The position numbers were made by a program, and so were the translations under genes. Below, piece by piece: positions 9,317-17,107 of a DNA stretch of 62,815 bases. The stretch comes from Bacillota bacterium (lineage in GTDB: Bacteria; Bacillota; Clostridia; DSM-8532): contig JAEYOK010000024.1 in the NCBI GenBank assembly GCA_023411795.1, positions 1 to 62,815 of the forward strand. The letters are read 5' to 3'. The notes beneath the pieces were generated by a model, which was not told the origin of the DNA, did not search any database, and worked only from the letters and a program-made list of their open reading frames with translations. Positions within the stretch are counted from its first letter, which is position 1. Every line of letters starts with the position of its first letter.

Positions 9317-9799
9317 CTATTTGCCGAATTGTTTATCTTCCAGTTCGGCAACCTTAGCTTTTGCGTTGGTTAACCATCCCTTACGCCATTCCTCTAAATC
9401 CTGAGTAAATTCTGTGTTTACGAAAGCCTTTGTCATCTCAATGCCAAGCCAGTCGGCAATAAACCATCCCCCCATACAAAGAATATTTGCATCGTTTATT
9501 GCCCGGCTCATCTTGGCACTGTATACACTTTCACAAACCGATGCTGTAATACCTTTGAATTTATTGGCGACTACAGACATCCCCATTCCTGTACCACAGC
9601 ACAAAATTCCTCTATCATATTTACCTTGCTGTACAGCAGATGCGACAATAGGAGCAGTTTCAAAAAAAGGTATTGCTTTATCAACATCCTGAGTTCCCAG
9701 ATCATCAACCTGGTATCCACTATCTATCAGATATTTTTTAACTGCTTCCTTTAATGTAAATCCCGATTTATCAGAGCCCACTGCAATTCTCATGTTCAT
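9317..9799 (-). CDS. RpiB/LacAB-family sugar isomerase with altered active site
   Basis: A 160-residue protein of the ribose-5-phosphate isomerase B fold. The catalytic Cys is present in LCCGTGMGMS (Cys68), but two conserved His are gone. The GCDH motif near the N terminus is GSDK (Lys11), where His helps bind phosphate, and the ring-opening His of the SRxHND motif is Ile101 (SRAINDANIL). The C-terminal Arg-rich phosphate clamp is also rearranged. This is not a normal pentose-phosphate enzyme. Loss of ring opening and of part of the phosphate site suits a short, acyclic, non-phosphorylated aldose such as 4-deoxy-4-sulfoerythrose, the substrate of SqwI in the sulfo-TK pathway. It sits directly after the transketolase genes. 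Confidence 0.8.
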   Translation of the reverse strand: MNMRIAVGSDKSGFTLKEAVKKYLIDSGYQVDDLGTQDVDKAIPFFETAPIVASAVQQGKYDRGILCCGTGMGMSVVANKFKGITASVCESVYSAKMSRAINDANILCMGGWFIADWLGIEMTKAFVNTEFTQDLEEWRKGWLTNAKAKVAELEDKQFGK

Positions 9800-9808
9800 T
9801 ATCTCCTT

Positions 9809-10738
9809 CTATTTTTTATTCGATATCACTTTCAGTGTTTTTTCTACGATATTTTCTGCGGTTAGTCCGAAGTGTTCTGCTAATTCATCGATTTTTCCAA
9901 CCTCACCGAAGCGATCTTCTATGCCGACTCTTTCCATATAAACGGGATAATTACTACCCAGCATTTCACTAACAGCTGAATAAAGCCCCCCTATTACATT
10001 GTGATTCTCTGCTGTTACTACCGCGCCGGTCTTCTTAACAGAACGTAAAATTGTTTCCTCATCAAGTGGCTTAATAGTATGTACATTGATGATTTCCGGA
10101 TGTATACCTTGAGACTCAAGTATCTTCGCGGCATCAAGCGCTTTGTGCATCATGATACCGGTAGCGAGAATAGTAACATCACTCCCTTCATGTACAACGT
10201 CTGCTTTAAATAGGTCAAAATCGTATGTTTGGTCAAATATATCAGGTTGTGGTTTTCTAAATAGCCTTAAATAAACAGGTCCATTATAATCAACTATTTT
10301 GGGCATAGCTTTTCTTAACTGTGTTTCATCCACGGGTTCGAAAATTACCATAGTCGGAATAGAACGAAGTACTCCTATGTCTTCAAACGGCATATGAGTT
10401 CCGCCATTCAGCTCGGCTGAAATCCCAGGATCTGTACCAACAATCTTGACATTTTGCTTCGCATAGGCGATGGAAATAGCAACCTGATCACAAATACGTC
10501 TTGATGCGAATACTGCGAAGGATGTGATAAACGGTACAAACCCATATGATGATAAACCGGCTGCAACCGAAGCCATATTTGCCTCAGCAACGCCTACATC
10601 AAAAGCCCTGTCCGGATACTTTTCCCTAAGATTTATTGTTCCTGATGCTTTTGCGAGATCTGCATCAATAATACATATTCTTTTATCTTTTTCCATCAGA
10701 GAATCTAATTCACTTGCAAATACCTGTCTCATCTCCAT
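9809..10738 (-). CDS. Transketolase, C-terminal subunit
   Basis: A 309-residue pyrimidine-binding plus C-terminal half of a split transketolase. It begins MRQVFASELDSL, contains the cofactor-activating Glu in the DVGVAEANMASVAAGLSSYG region, the TSFAVFASRR segment, GTHMPFEDIGVLRSIP (His of the phosphate/substrate channel), and RLFRKP with the conserved Arg. The partner half is encoded 13 bp upstream. Transketolases move a two-carbon ketol unit to an aldose phosphate. Phosphate-side residues for a glyceraldehyde-3-phosphate acceptor look retained, consistent with an unusual donor ketose but a normal acceptor. It corresponds to SqwH if the pathway assignment holds. Confidence 0.9.
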   Translation of the reverse strand: MEMRQVFASELDSLMEKDKRICIIDADLAKASGTINLREKYPDRAFDVGVAEANMASVAAGLSSYGFVPFITSFAVFASRRICDQVAISIAYAKQNVKIVGTDPGISAELNGGTHMPFEDIGVLRSIPTMVIFEPVDETQLRKAMPKIVDYNGPVYLRLFRKPQPDIFDQTYDFDLFKADVVHEGSDVTILATGIMMHKALDAAKILESQGIHPEIINVHTIKPLDEETILRSVKKTGAVVTAENHNVIGGLYSAVSEMLGSNYPVYMERVGIEDRFGEVGKIDELAEHFGLTAENIVEKTLKVISNKK

Positions 10739-10751
10739 TAGAAAGCACCTC

Positions 10752-11561
10752 CTACTCTAATTCATTCATTGCGGAAACATATTGTTCATGGGTAATTGGC
10801 ATGTTATGGTTTGAGGTACCTGCTGCTTCAATAAAAGATACCCCTTTTCCCTTTATAGTGTTAAGGATAATCATCGATGGCTTTTCTTTCTCTTTTTTAG
10901 CTGATTTAATTGCCTCAAGAATAGCATTACAATCATGTCCGTCTACCGCGACGGTATTCCAACCGAACGCACGCCATTTGTCCTCAAGATCACCTAAAGA
11001 ATTTATAGTAGAAACATAACCATCGATTTGCATTTTATTAGAATCAGTAAATACTATAAGATTATTTAGCTTTTTATGGGCTGCCAGCATTGCAGCTTCC
11101 CATATTTGTCCTTCCTGTGATTCACCGTCACCAATAATTGAATATATAGTAGCGTTATCCTGCTTAATCTTGGAGCCGATTGCGGCTCCTACCGCACAGG
11201 ATAATCCTTGCCCAAGAGAGCCTGCTGTCATATCAATGCCTATTGTCCTGTTCATATCACAATGGCTTGGCAGATTTGTCCCCAGCTTATTCAGTGTAGT
11301 CAGCTCACTTTCAGGAAAGTATCCTTTCGCAGAAAGAGCCGCATAAACAGCCGGTCCTGCATGACCTTTTGAAACAACTAATCGATCTCTTCCTTCCATT
11401 TTCGGATTGTGTGGATCAATGTTCATTACATCTCCGAAATAAAGCACACTGAGCACGTCGGCAATTGAAAGACATCCTCCGAGATGCCCCACACCTATTG
11501 AGTGAATGGAAGTCAGCATAAGCCTTCTAATCTGTTTACTTCTTTCTTTTAGATTCTCCAT
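10752..11561 (-). CDS. Transketolase, N-terminal (thiamine-diphosphate-binding) subunit
   Basis: About 269 residues from the ATG at 11561, chosen because GGGGAG lies just before it; an upstream ATG at 11591 has no ribosome binding site. The ThDP/Mg motif is GDGESQEGQIWEAAMLA followed by LNNLIVFTDSN. GHLGGCLSIADVL and SKGHAGPAVYAAL are the usual transketolase N-half signatures. It overlaps or abuts the DUF4867 gene upstream and precedes the C-half by 13 bp, so the two subunits are made together. With two transfers, one enzyme could cut a C6 ketose to C4 and, after isomerisation, C4 to C2, as SqwGH does. Confidence 0.9.
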   Translation of the reverse strand: MENLKERSKQIRRLMLTSIHSIGVGHLGGCLSIADVLSVLYFGDVMNIDPHNPKMEGRDRLVVSKGHAGPAVYAALSAKGYFPESELTTLNKLGTNLPSHCDMNRTIGIDMTAGSLGQGLSCAVGAAIGSKIKQDNATIYSIIGDGESQEGQIWEAAMLAAHKKLNNLIVFTDSNKMQIDGYVSTINSLGDLEDKWRAFGWNTVAVDGHDCNAILEAIKSAKKEKEKPSMIILNTIKGKGVSFIEAAGTSNHNMPITHEQYVSAMNELE

Positions 11562-11591
11562 ATAAATCTCCCCATTCCCGCCATACGGCAT

Positions 11592-12266
11592 CTATTTGAT
11601 TTCATGTATTGTCAAGTTTTCACCGGTTATTCCGGGGAAAGCAGTATTTCCTGTGGCTCTAACGAAATCAGGATGAGCAATCATCCACTTATTCTGAGCC
11701 TTTAGCAACCTGTCTTCATCGGATATTTCGATATCAAGCCTTTCGAAAGGAATATTAGTTCCTTTTTCCAGAATAACAATACATTTAAAGCCAGTTTCAT
11801 TGATTTTACACGGTGCGAAATGAAGTGTACGTGGATACAATTCGACAATAGCGCCTACAGGCAAATAAAATGCATCAATCCTAGAGGTGTGAATATTATT
11901 ATCAATAATATTCTCTGCACTTCCCAGAAACAAAACGGCTCCGGTACTTGTAATATTTATTTCTGCACATTTATGATACTCAAGGGCGTTAAGCTGAGAA
12001 CTAAATCCGTTGCAGAATCCCGCCTGAACTTCCATCCCCCCGAAAACCTTGTTTTGAAATACAGAAATAATAGGGTCTTGCTCTAACATAGAAAAGGATG
12101 CTGTATATGTATTTCCTTTATCGGGCATTTGTGTTTGGTGTTCAAGGACAGAGAGCATACCTGACGGATCGACATTATTTAAAATGCGCCCATACTTCTT
12201 GAAAGCAGAATCATAAATTTCGTATATATGTACTTCAGGATTGGCTTCTCTGATTCTATTAATCAT
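11592..12266 (-). CDS. DUF4867-family protein
   Basis: A 224-residue cytoplasmic protein with the DUF4867 look (VHIYEIYDSAFKKYGRIL near the N terminus; YHKCAEINIT and LYPRTLHFAPC in the middle). Predicted beta-rich with a cupin-like pattern of conserved His and Glu, reminiscent of sugar isomerases of the KduI/IolB or lyxose-isomerase kind, though no metal motif is certain. It lies between the fucose-isomerase-like gene and the transketolase genes with gaps of under 35 bp, so a step on the same sugar is likely. AAGGATGG precedes the ATG. No function is established that I know of. Confidence 0.6.
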   Translation of the reverse strand: MINRIREANPEVHIYEIYDSAFKKYGRILNNVDPSGMLSVLEHQTQMPDKGNTYTASFSMLEQDPIISVFQNKVFGGMEVQAGFCNGFSSQLNALEYHKCAEINITSTGAVLFLGSAENIIDNNIHTSRIDAFYLPVGAIVELYPRTLHFAPCKINETGFKCIVILEKGTNIPFERLDIEISDEDRLLKAQNKWMIAHPDFVRATGNTAFPGITGENLTIHEIK

Positions 12267-12283
12267 GGTAAAATTCCATCCTT

Positions 12284-13582
12284 TTACTCAATGATCTCAA
12301 AATTCATAATCTTGGCAAATCTTCTCAAAGTATTTGTATGGTCCCCATATAGCATTACTACGTGATGTGCCACCCCTGTTGACGTTACAATATCAAGCAC
12401 TTCGTTAACAGGCTTTTGAAGCTTAACCTTACAATAGGTTCCTTTCAATTCCTTCTTAGTGGAAACAGCCTCACCGCTTTGCAGGAAGAGTCTTGTCCTT
12501 CCACGGGCTGTATCTATGCGGAATATTGTCACCTTTCCGGTCTTCAAAACAAAATCTGCAGTTACGCCTCTACCTGCTGCAAAATATGTATCAAGGCTCT
12601 TAACCGATTCGCCATCCCAGAGACATTCAGGGGCAACTCCACAATGCCACATTAAAGCAAAATTATTTTCAAAATCTACCTGTGAGAAATCAGCAAAGAA
12701 AGGTGGTTGGTCGCTTATTGCTTTACAAGCCAATAATGAAATAGCTCCTTCCACGTCGCCTTCACAAGCTATGATACGATCTCTTGCCCCTAGTATACTC
12801 ATAGCTGCACAAGGTGATATTCCAAAGCTGTTAGCGAATTCTGGCCAACATCTTACTGCAAGTGCGTCAAGTTTGTTTTTATCTAGGAATTTTTCCATCG
12901 AGGTCGATAGTCTATCAACTTTATCAATTTGGTCTGCGGTTATTCCTGAACAATTAAAAATACAGCCGGAATCGTATTTCTTTTCATCAGCATTTTCGTA
13001 TAACTCTGATAATTCATAATGGTCAATCAGGACACCTGTCTGCTGGAAAAATGACAAGTCGTCAACTGATAAATTATAGAACCCATGTGCATGATAGCCA
13101 GCTATACCCACATGGGCATTGGATATAATGCTCTTCATTCTAAGTGCGTTTATCCAGTCCATATCAATTGAATCCGATACAATACAGCTAAAATTATCGT
13201 TGCCGGCTTTGTAAAGGTTTGATGCGTTCAGATTAAGTCCACATACAGAATTTAATCTGATTTTTCCTCCGTTATAAGGCAACTCATTGAAAGCCCAGAG
13301 CAACAGCGGCCTCTTAACATATTTATCAAGAATAAGTGCCAAATGTCCCAAGTGGAATGTACCACTGATGATAGCAAGTCCGTCAAGTCCTTTAGACGCA
13401 AGGGTTTTTCCTGCTTCTTGAGCATCTTCTATTGAAATGACCAAATCATCGATAAACTCCCAATTGACATTATTAATATCTCTTAGACTTACTTTCTGCT
13501 TGTCATATAACTCCTTTGCAGCTTTAAAATCATAAGTCTCTCTTGCTAAACATACTACGCCAATGGTGACATTCTTTTTCAT
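12284..13582 (-). CDS. L-fucose/L-arabinose isomerase-family protein, candidate aldose-ketose isomerase
   Basis: A 432-residue protein of the FucI/AraA fold. It opens with KKNVTIGVVCLARETYDF, and has the family SGTFHLGHLALIL, AVRCWPEF plus GISPCAAMSILG, and ACEGDVEGAISLL segments; Glu in CEGD is the expected metal ligand. The C-terminal barrel ends GVAHHVVMLYGDH, where His is another ligand candidate. GGAGGG precedes the ATG. In sulfoglycolysis by the transaldolase and transketolase routes, as I recall, the sulfoquinovose isomerase (SqvD/SftI type) belongs to this family. Here it is the only obvious enzyme able to make the ketose for the transketolase encoded downstream. Confidence 0.75.
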   Translation of the reverse strand: MKKNVTIGVVCLARETYDFKAAKELYDKQKVSLRDINNVNWEFIDDLVISIEDAQEAGKTLASKGLDGLAIISGTFHLGHLALILDKYVKRPLLLWAFNELPYNGGKIRLNSVCGLNLNASNLYKAGNDNFSCIVSDSIDMDWINALRMKSIISNAHVGIAGYHAHGFYNLSVDDLSFFQQTGVLIDHYELSELYENADEKKYDSGCIFNCSGITADQIDKVDRLSTSMEKFLDKNKLDALAVRCWPEFANSFGISPCAAMSILGARDRIIACEGDVEGAISLLACKAISDQPPFFADFSQVDFENNFALMWHCGVAPECLWDGESVKSLDTYFAAGRGVTADFVLKTGKVTIFRIDTARGRTRLFLQSGEAVSTKKELKGTYCKVKLQKPVNEVLDIVTSTGVAHHVVMLYGDHTNTLRRFAKIMNFEIIE

Positions 13583-13602
13583 TTTAATATCCCTCCAACA
13601 AA

Positions 13603-14820
13603 TTAATGAAATCCGCCTTCAGTATAAAAGGTTCTTAATGCCATAATACCGGCACATTTGTTTTCAAGGGTCATATTAAATTCACTTTCTTTTATAACTG
13701 TTTCCCTATAATCATCAGTGCCTATCATCATCTCATGGTTCAGCCAGTCTAGATAATTTTTATTGCGAAACATTTTTCCATAAAGTATGATTTTTTGGGG
13801 ATCGATTGCGTAAATGATAACCTTTAAAACATCGGCCAGGTGTATAATCGAATGTCTTATGATTTTCTCTATCTTTTCATCTCCGCTTAATGCAGCTTCG
13901 ATAATTAAGTCAAAGTTTACGTTTTCAATATCTCCGTCTGTCATTTTATAAAGCTGTGGTGTTTTTTCTATAGAGTAGATTGATTTAACATCATTTTCTA
14001 TTGCCTCAGGTGAAGCAATTGTCTCAAGACAGCCTCTTTTACCGCATTTACAGAGCTTTCCATTCTTTGCAACAGGAATATGTCCTAATTCGGAGCACTT
14101 CCCGTTTCCGCCTAAATGTGCCTCCGAATTAATAGTTACAGCTCCGCCAATACCAATTTCAGCACGGAGAAAGAGCATTGATGACGGTCTTGGCTTTCGG
14201 GTCATAAAAATATGCGCTTCAGACAAGCTTCGCACGTTATTTTCCATCGTAACACGATAGCCTGTTTTCTCTTCAAACATTTTATAAAGCGGAATATTAT
14301 TATCCCTAAGGGCGCCGAACGAATGGATACTTATTTTTCTGTCTCTATCAACAATACCCCGTATTGCAACCCCAAGGCCTACTATAGAGTTCGACTCTAA
14401 TCTATACTTCTTAACTAGCGCTTTCAGCTCATTGGACACAAAGTCCACCATTGCTTCCACAGGCATTTTAGTATCATTGGGAATACTCTTGTGAAATAAA
14501 ACAGTACCATCAAGATAAACAGCTGAAAGAATAATATCATGCAAATTTATAGATACCCCAAGACCTATAAAACTCTTCGAGTTAATCTCAACAATTACTT
14601 CCTTACGCCCTGCCGAACCTGCTCCGGGCAACGTTTCTCCTTCCCGGAGCAAGCCTTCTTTAATCATGTCCCCAATTATAAGTGTAATTGCAGCGGGGGT
14701 CAGCATTAATTTCTCGGCAATCCGTTTTCTTGAGAGTCCGCCTTCTTCATGAAGTAAATTCAAAATTGCACTTCTATTTGATTGTTTGACTCTGACCATA
14801 TTGTCACCTTTAAGTGCCAT
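13603..14820 (-). CDS. ROK-family transcriptional repressor
   Basis: About 405 residues. An N-terminal winged helix (SNRSAILNLLHEEGGLSRKRIAEKLMLTPAAITLIIGDMI) is fused to a ROK domain with the zinc motif GHIPVAKNGKLCKCGKRGCLE. The ATP-binding DxGxT loop of ROK kinases is replaced by GLGVSINLHD, so it is a sugar-sensing regulator and not a kinase. AAGGAG precedes the ATG at 14820; a second ATG seven codons in also has AAAGGTG. It lies inside the operon 20 bp after the dehydrogenase stop and is the obvious local repressor. A likely target is the AT-rich direct/inverted repeat at 16896-16918. Confidence 0.85.
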   Translation of the reverse strand: MALKGDNMVRVKQSNRSAILNLLHEEGGLSRKRIAEKLMLTPAAITLIIGDMIKEGLLREGETLPGAGSAGRKEVIVEINSKSFIGLGVSINLHDIILSAVYLDGTVLFHKSIPNDTKMPVEAMVDFVSNELKALVKKYRLESNSIVGLGVAIRGIVDRDRKISIHSFGALRDNNIPLYKMFEEKTGYRVTMENNVRSLSEAHIFMTRKPRPSSMLFLRAEIGIGGAVTINSEAHLGGNGKCSELGHIPVAKNGKLCKCGKRGCLETIASPEAIENDVKSIYSIEKTPQLYKMTDGDIENVNFDLIIEAALSGDEKIEKIIRHSIIHLADVLKVIIYAIDPQKIILYGKMFRNKNYLDWLNHEMMIGTDDYRETVIKESEFNMTLENKCAGIMALRTFYTEGGFH

Positions 14821-14840
14821 ATCAATCTCCTTAATTTCTT

Positions 14841-15959
14841 CTACATTAGACCATGATAAAGTTCGTAAAGCATCTGATCGGTTATCTCAACGGGGCTGTT
14901 CTTAATATTAGGATGTCTGCTTTCTTTGACAAGGTTATCAATGTCATTTTCAGTAAGCATCAAATCCTTTAAGTCACAGCGAACTCCTAGAGTTTTCTTT
15001 AGTGAGAAAATATAATCTGCTAAATCATTCGCATCCTTGAATCCGAGCATAGAAGCAAATTGATTAAGTCTACCACCGTCACCGGCACCAATAATTCTGA
15101 CAAAGTAATCCTGGGTCAGAATGCAGGCTTCTCCATGAGGTATATGATATTTATTTGTTAAGACAAAAGAGCAGGCATGGGACGGGCCGGTCTTTGGAAG
15201 ATTAAATCCTAATCCTGCAATTAATGAAGCCTCTGCCATCCTTTCCTTTGCTTCTTTATCTAGAGTCGTAGAACAAGCTTTCTCCAGCCATTGAAAAATT
15301 GTTCGTGCCGAGCTTACACAAAGAGCATCTGAAATCGGTTGATGGTTGATGCTATAATAGCCTTCTACAGCATGGGACAAAGCATCCAATCCTGTAATGG
15401 CTGATATCTTAGCCGGAACAGAATATGTAAGTTCAGGATCTACTATAGCGATTTTCGCATAGAAAAACGGGCTTAATAAAGGAGCTTTAACACCGGTTTC
15501 TTCGTTTGATAATACACTAACTGCCGTAACCTCGCTTCCGGTTCCTGCCGTAGATGGAATGGAAATTAACGGTAAAGTCTGACCCGGAAGTGGTACTCCT
15601 GTTCCATGATATTTTGTTATAGAGTCATTGAGTGGTGCAACTGCCGCAGCAGCCTTGGCGCAATCTATGCTGCTTCCTCCACCCATTGCAATGACACAGT
15701 CAGCATTACTTGTCCTAATGATTGCAGCGCATTCATCCACATTGACAACAGTCGGGTTCGGTCTTGTGCCACTATAGGTGCTAAGAATTAAACCTTCACA
15801 GATATCTATTAATTCTTTAGCTGTACCAATATCTTCTAACACCTTATCACATACTAATACAGCTCTATTATATCCAAGTTGCTTCAGATATTCCGGTAAC
15901 TTTTTTCTTTCACCATTCCCAAAATAAATCTTTACAGGTTGTACATATTCCCACTTCAT
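14841..15959 (-). CDS. Iron-type alcohol dehydrogenase, candidate C2-aldehyde (sulfoacetaldehyde) reductase
   Basis: A 372-residue group III metal-dependent alcohol dehydrogenase. The NAD motif is AMGGGSSIDCAKA (Gly/Ser 93-99), with STAGTGSE at about 137-143. The four metal ligands are visible as D192 and H196 (LDALSHAVEGYYS), H261 (SHACSF) and H275 (YHIPHGEA). The start overlaps the stop of the EamA gene, so they are co-translated. The family includes sulfoacetaldehyde reductases (SarD; SqwF in the sulfo-TK pathway), phosphonoacetaldehyde reductases and 1,3-propanediol dehydrogenases. Within this operon it would reduce the two-carbon aldehyde left after the second transketolase cut, regenerating NAD. 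Confidence 0.85.
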   Translation of the reverse strand: MKWEYVQPVKIYFGNGERKKLPEYLKQLGYNRAVLVCDKVLEDIGTAKELIDICEGLILSTYSGTRPNPTVVNVDECAAIIRTSNADCVIAMGGGSSIDCAKAAAAVAPLNDSITKYHGTGVPLPGQTLPLISIPSTAGTGSEVTAVSVLSNEETGVKAPLLSPFFYAKIAIVDPELTYSVPAKISAITGLDALSHAVEGYYSINHQPISDALCVSSARTIFQWLEKACSTTLDKEAKERMAEASLIAGLGFNLPKTGPSHACSFVLTNKYHIPHGEACILTQDYFVRIIGAGDGGRLNQFASMLGFKDANDLADYIFSLKKTLGVRCDLKDLMLTENDIDNLVKESRHPNIKNSPVEITDQMLYELYHGLM

Positions 15960-16879
15960 ACTGCTTCACTCCTAATATGATTTATTACGCTTACCTTTTC
16001 TTTGCTACGTTGTTCATAAAGAAGACAAGCCGCACTGCCTAGAACAATAATGCTGCCTACTAGATGACTGGTCTTAAAAGTTTTATCTAAAAATATCATT
16101 TCAAGTATCAGTGAAAATACCGGAACAAGTAATAGAATAACCTTTACTATCCAAACAGGTAGAGCACGAAGGCTCTTGTAATAGAATAAATAAATAAGGC
16201 ACTGTCCAAGAGCTGTTAAAATCAATATAAACCAAATATTACTTTCAAAAGCGAGCCCTGTATTATTTAAACTGCCGGTAAAAAGTGCCGTTACGAGGAA
16301 TATTATCATTGTTACAAAATTATTGTAGTAGGCTATTACATCATTAGAAATATTGACATTCTTTTGGGATTGAATATGCTTTATCAAAAACGCATTTGTC
16401 GTAACAAAAGCCGCGCTTAGGAAAAAGAATATATCAGTAAGCTGGAACTGCATATCCAGTGGATTTACCTGTAAAATAATCAGAACACCGATTAGCATAG
16501 TCACAGTGTAAATCCAGTCCTTTTTTGAAAATTTAGTTTTATAGAGAAAAAGTGATACAAAGTTAACCATGAGAATGTCTGTTTTTAGTAGTACAGTTCC
16601 TGTTGCCGAAGATCCAAATCGTAATCCTATGAAAGCGGTGATATCAAGTAAAAATCCTAAAATACCAACACAGATGAGCTTTGGAAAGAGATTCCCTACA
16701 TGAAAAAGTTGTTTAAAAGTTCCTTTGAAAAACATAACAGAGGTCAAGAGAGCAAATGTAATGAGCCTAACAACGACACCCGTAATAAGCGGATTTATTG
16801 CTTTGTTAGCAACGCCTGCCGTCACATAATATATAGCCCATATTCCCGAGAGAACCAAAACATTTGTATATTTTTTCAT
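15956..16879 (-). CDS. EamA/DMT-family transporter
   Basis: A 307-residue membrane protein with ten predicted helices in two EamA halves (first helix at 5-25, last at about 265-285). It is the first gene of the operon. AGAGG lies 9 bases upstream and a promoter with an operator-like repeat lies at 16896-16949. Its stop overlaps the start of the dehydrogenase gene by 4 bp, and such tight coupling suggests it handles that enzyme's product. DMT proteins usually export metabolites, so export of isethionate or another small alcohol or acid end product is a reasonable guess, with sugar uptake as the alternative. Confidence 0.75.
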   Translation of the reverse strand: MKKYTNVLVLSGIWAIYYVTAGVANKAINPLITGVVVRLITFALLTSVMFFKGTFKQLFHVGNLFPKLICVGILGFLLDITAFIGLRFGSSATGTVLLKTDILMVNFVSLFLYKTKFSKKDWIYTVTMLIGVLIILQVNPLDMQFQLTDIFFFLSAAFVTTNAFLIKHIQSQKNVNISNDVIAYYNNFVTMIIFLVTALFTGSLNNTGLAFESNIWFILILTALGQCLIYLFYYKSLRALPVWIVKVILLLVPVFSLILEMIFLDKTFKTSHLVGSIIVLGSAACLLYEQRSKEKVSVINHIRSEAV

Positions 16880-16895
16880 GGACTTTTAACCTCTA

Positions 16896-16918
16896 TTGAT
16901 TAATCAATTTAATCAATT
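16896..16918. promoter_or_regulatory. Operator-like repeat at the sugar operon promoter
   Basis: The perfect 12-bp palindrome TTGATTAATCAA (16896-16907) overlaps two perfect tandem copies of TAATCAATT (16901-16909 and 16910-16918). It lies between the promoter and the first start codon of the operon, where a repressor would block transcription. The ROK protein of the same operon is the natural candidate. Confidence 0.55.
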
Positions 16919-16920
16919 AA

Positions 16921-16949
16921 AGTTTAACCTTTATTTTCTTATAAGTCAA
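16921..16949 (-). promoter_or_regulatory. Sigma-A-type promoter of the sugar operon
   Basis: On the minus strand TTGACT (16949-16944), a 17-base spacer and TAAACT (16926-16921). It lies 42 bp upstream of the EamA start and just upstream of the operator-like repeat. Confidence 0.6.
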
Positions 16950-16961
16950 TAGATTTTTAAA

Positions 16962-17032
16962 TGAGTAACAGGGACGGTGACTTTTACTCATTTTTATGAT
17001 TAATGAGTAAAAGTCACCGTCCCCTCTACTCA
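16962..17032. repeat. Inverted pair of 29-bp palindromic units (variant ends)
   Basis: Unit 16962-16990 has ends TGAGTA...TACTCA around a GGGACGG core; unit 17004-17032 is its inverted copy with ends TGAGTA...TACTCA. The 22-bp arms 16971-16992 and 17002-17023 are perfectly complementary. The design matches the 27-bp GTGACA...TGTCAC units at 43-50 kb, but with a different pair of matching end hexamers. They lie between the sugar operon promoter and the 3' end of the cis-prenyltransferase gene. Confidence 0.8.
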
Positions 17033-17107
17033 CTCTACTCAGAAGCAAGTCAACTGCACTTAATTATTGTTTTTCTGTGGTCGGGAGAGAACTTGATCCT
17101 TTTATTA

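Noticed and set aside
16962..17032. Inverted pair considered as a simple terminator of the cis-prenyltransferase gene
   Set aside because: No T-run follows on either strand, and the two halves are each palindromic units of the family seen at 43-50 kb.
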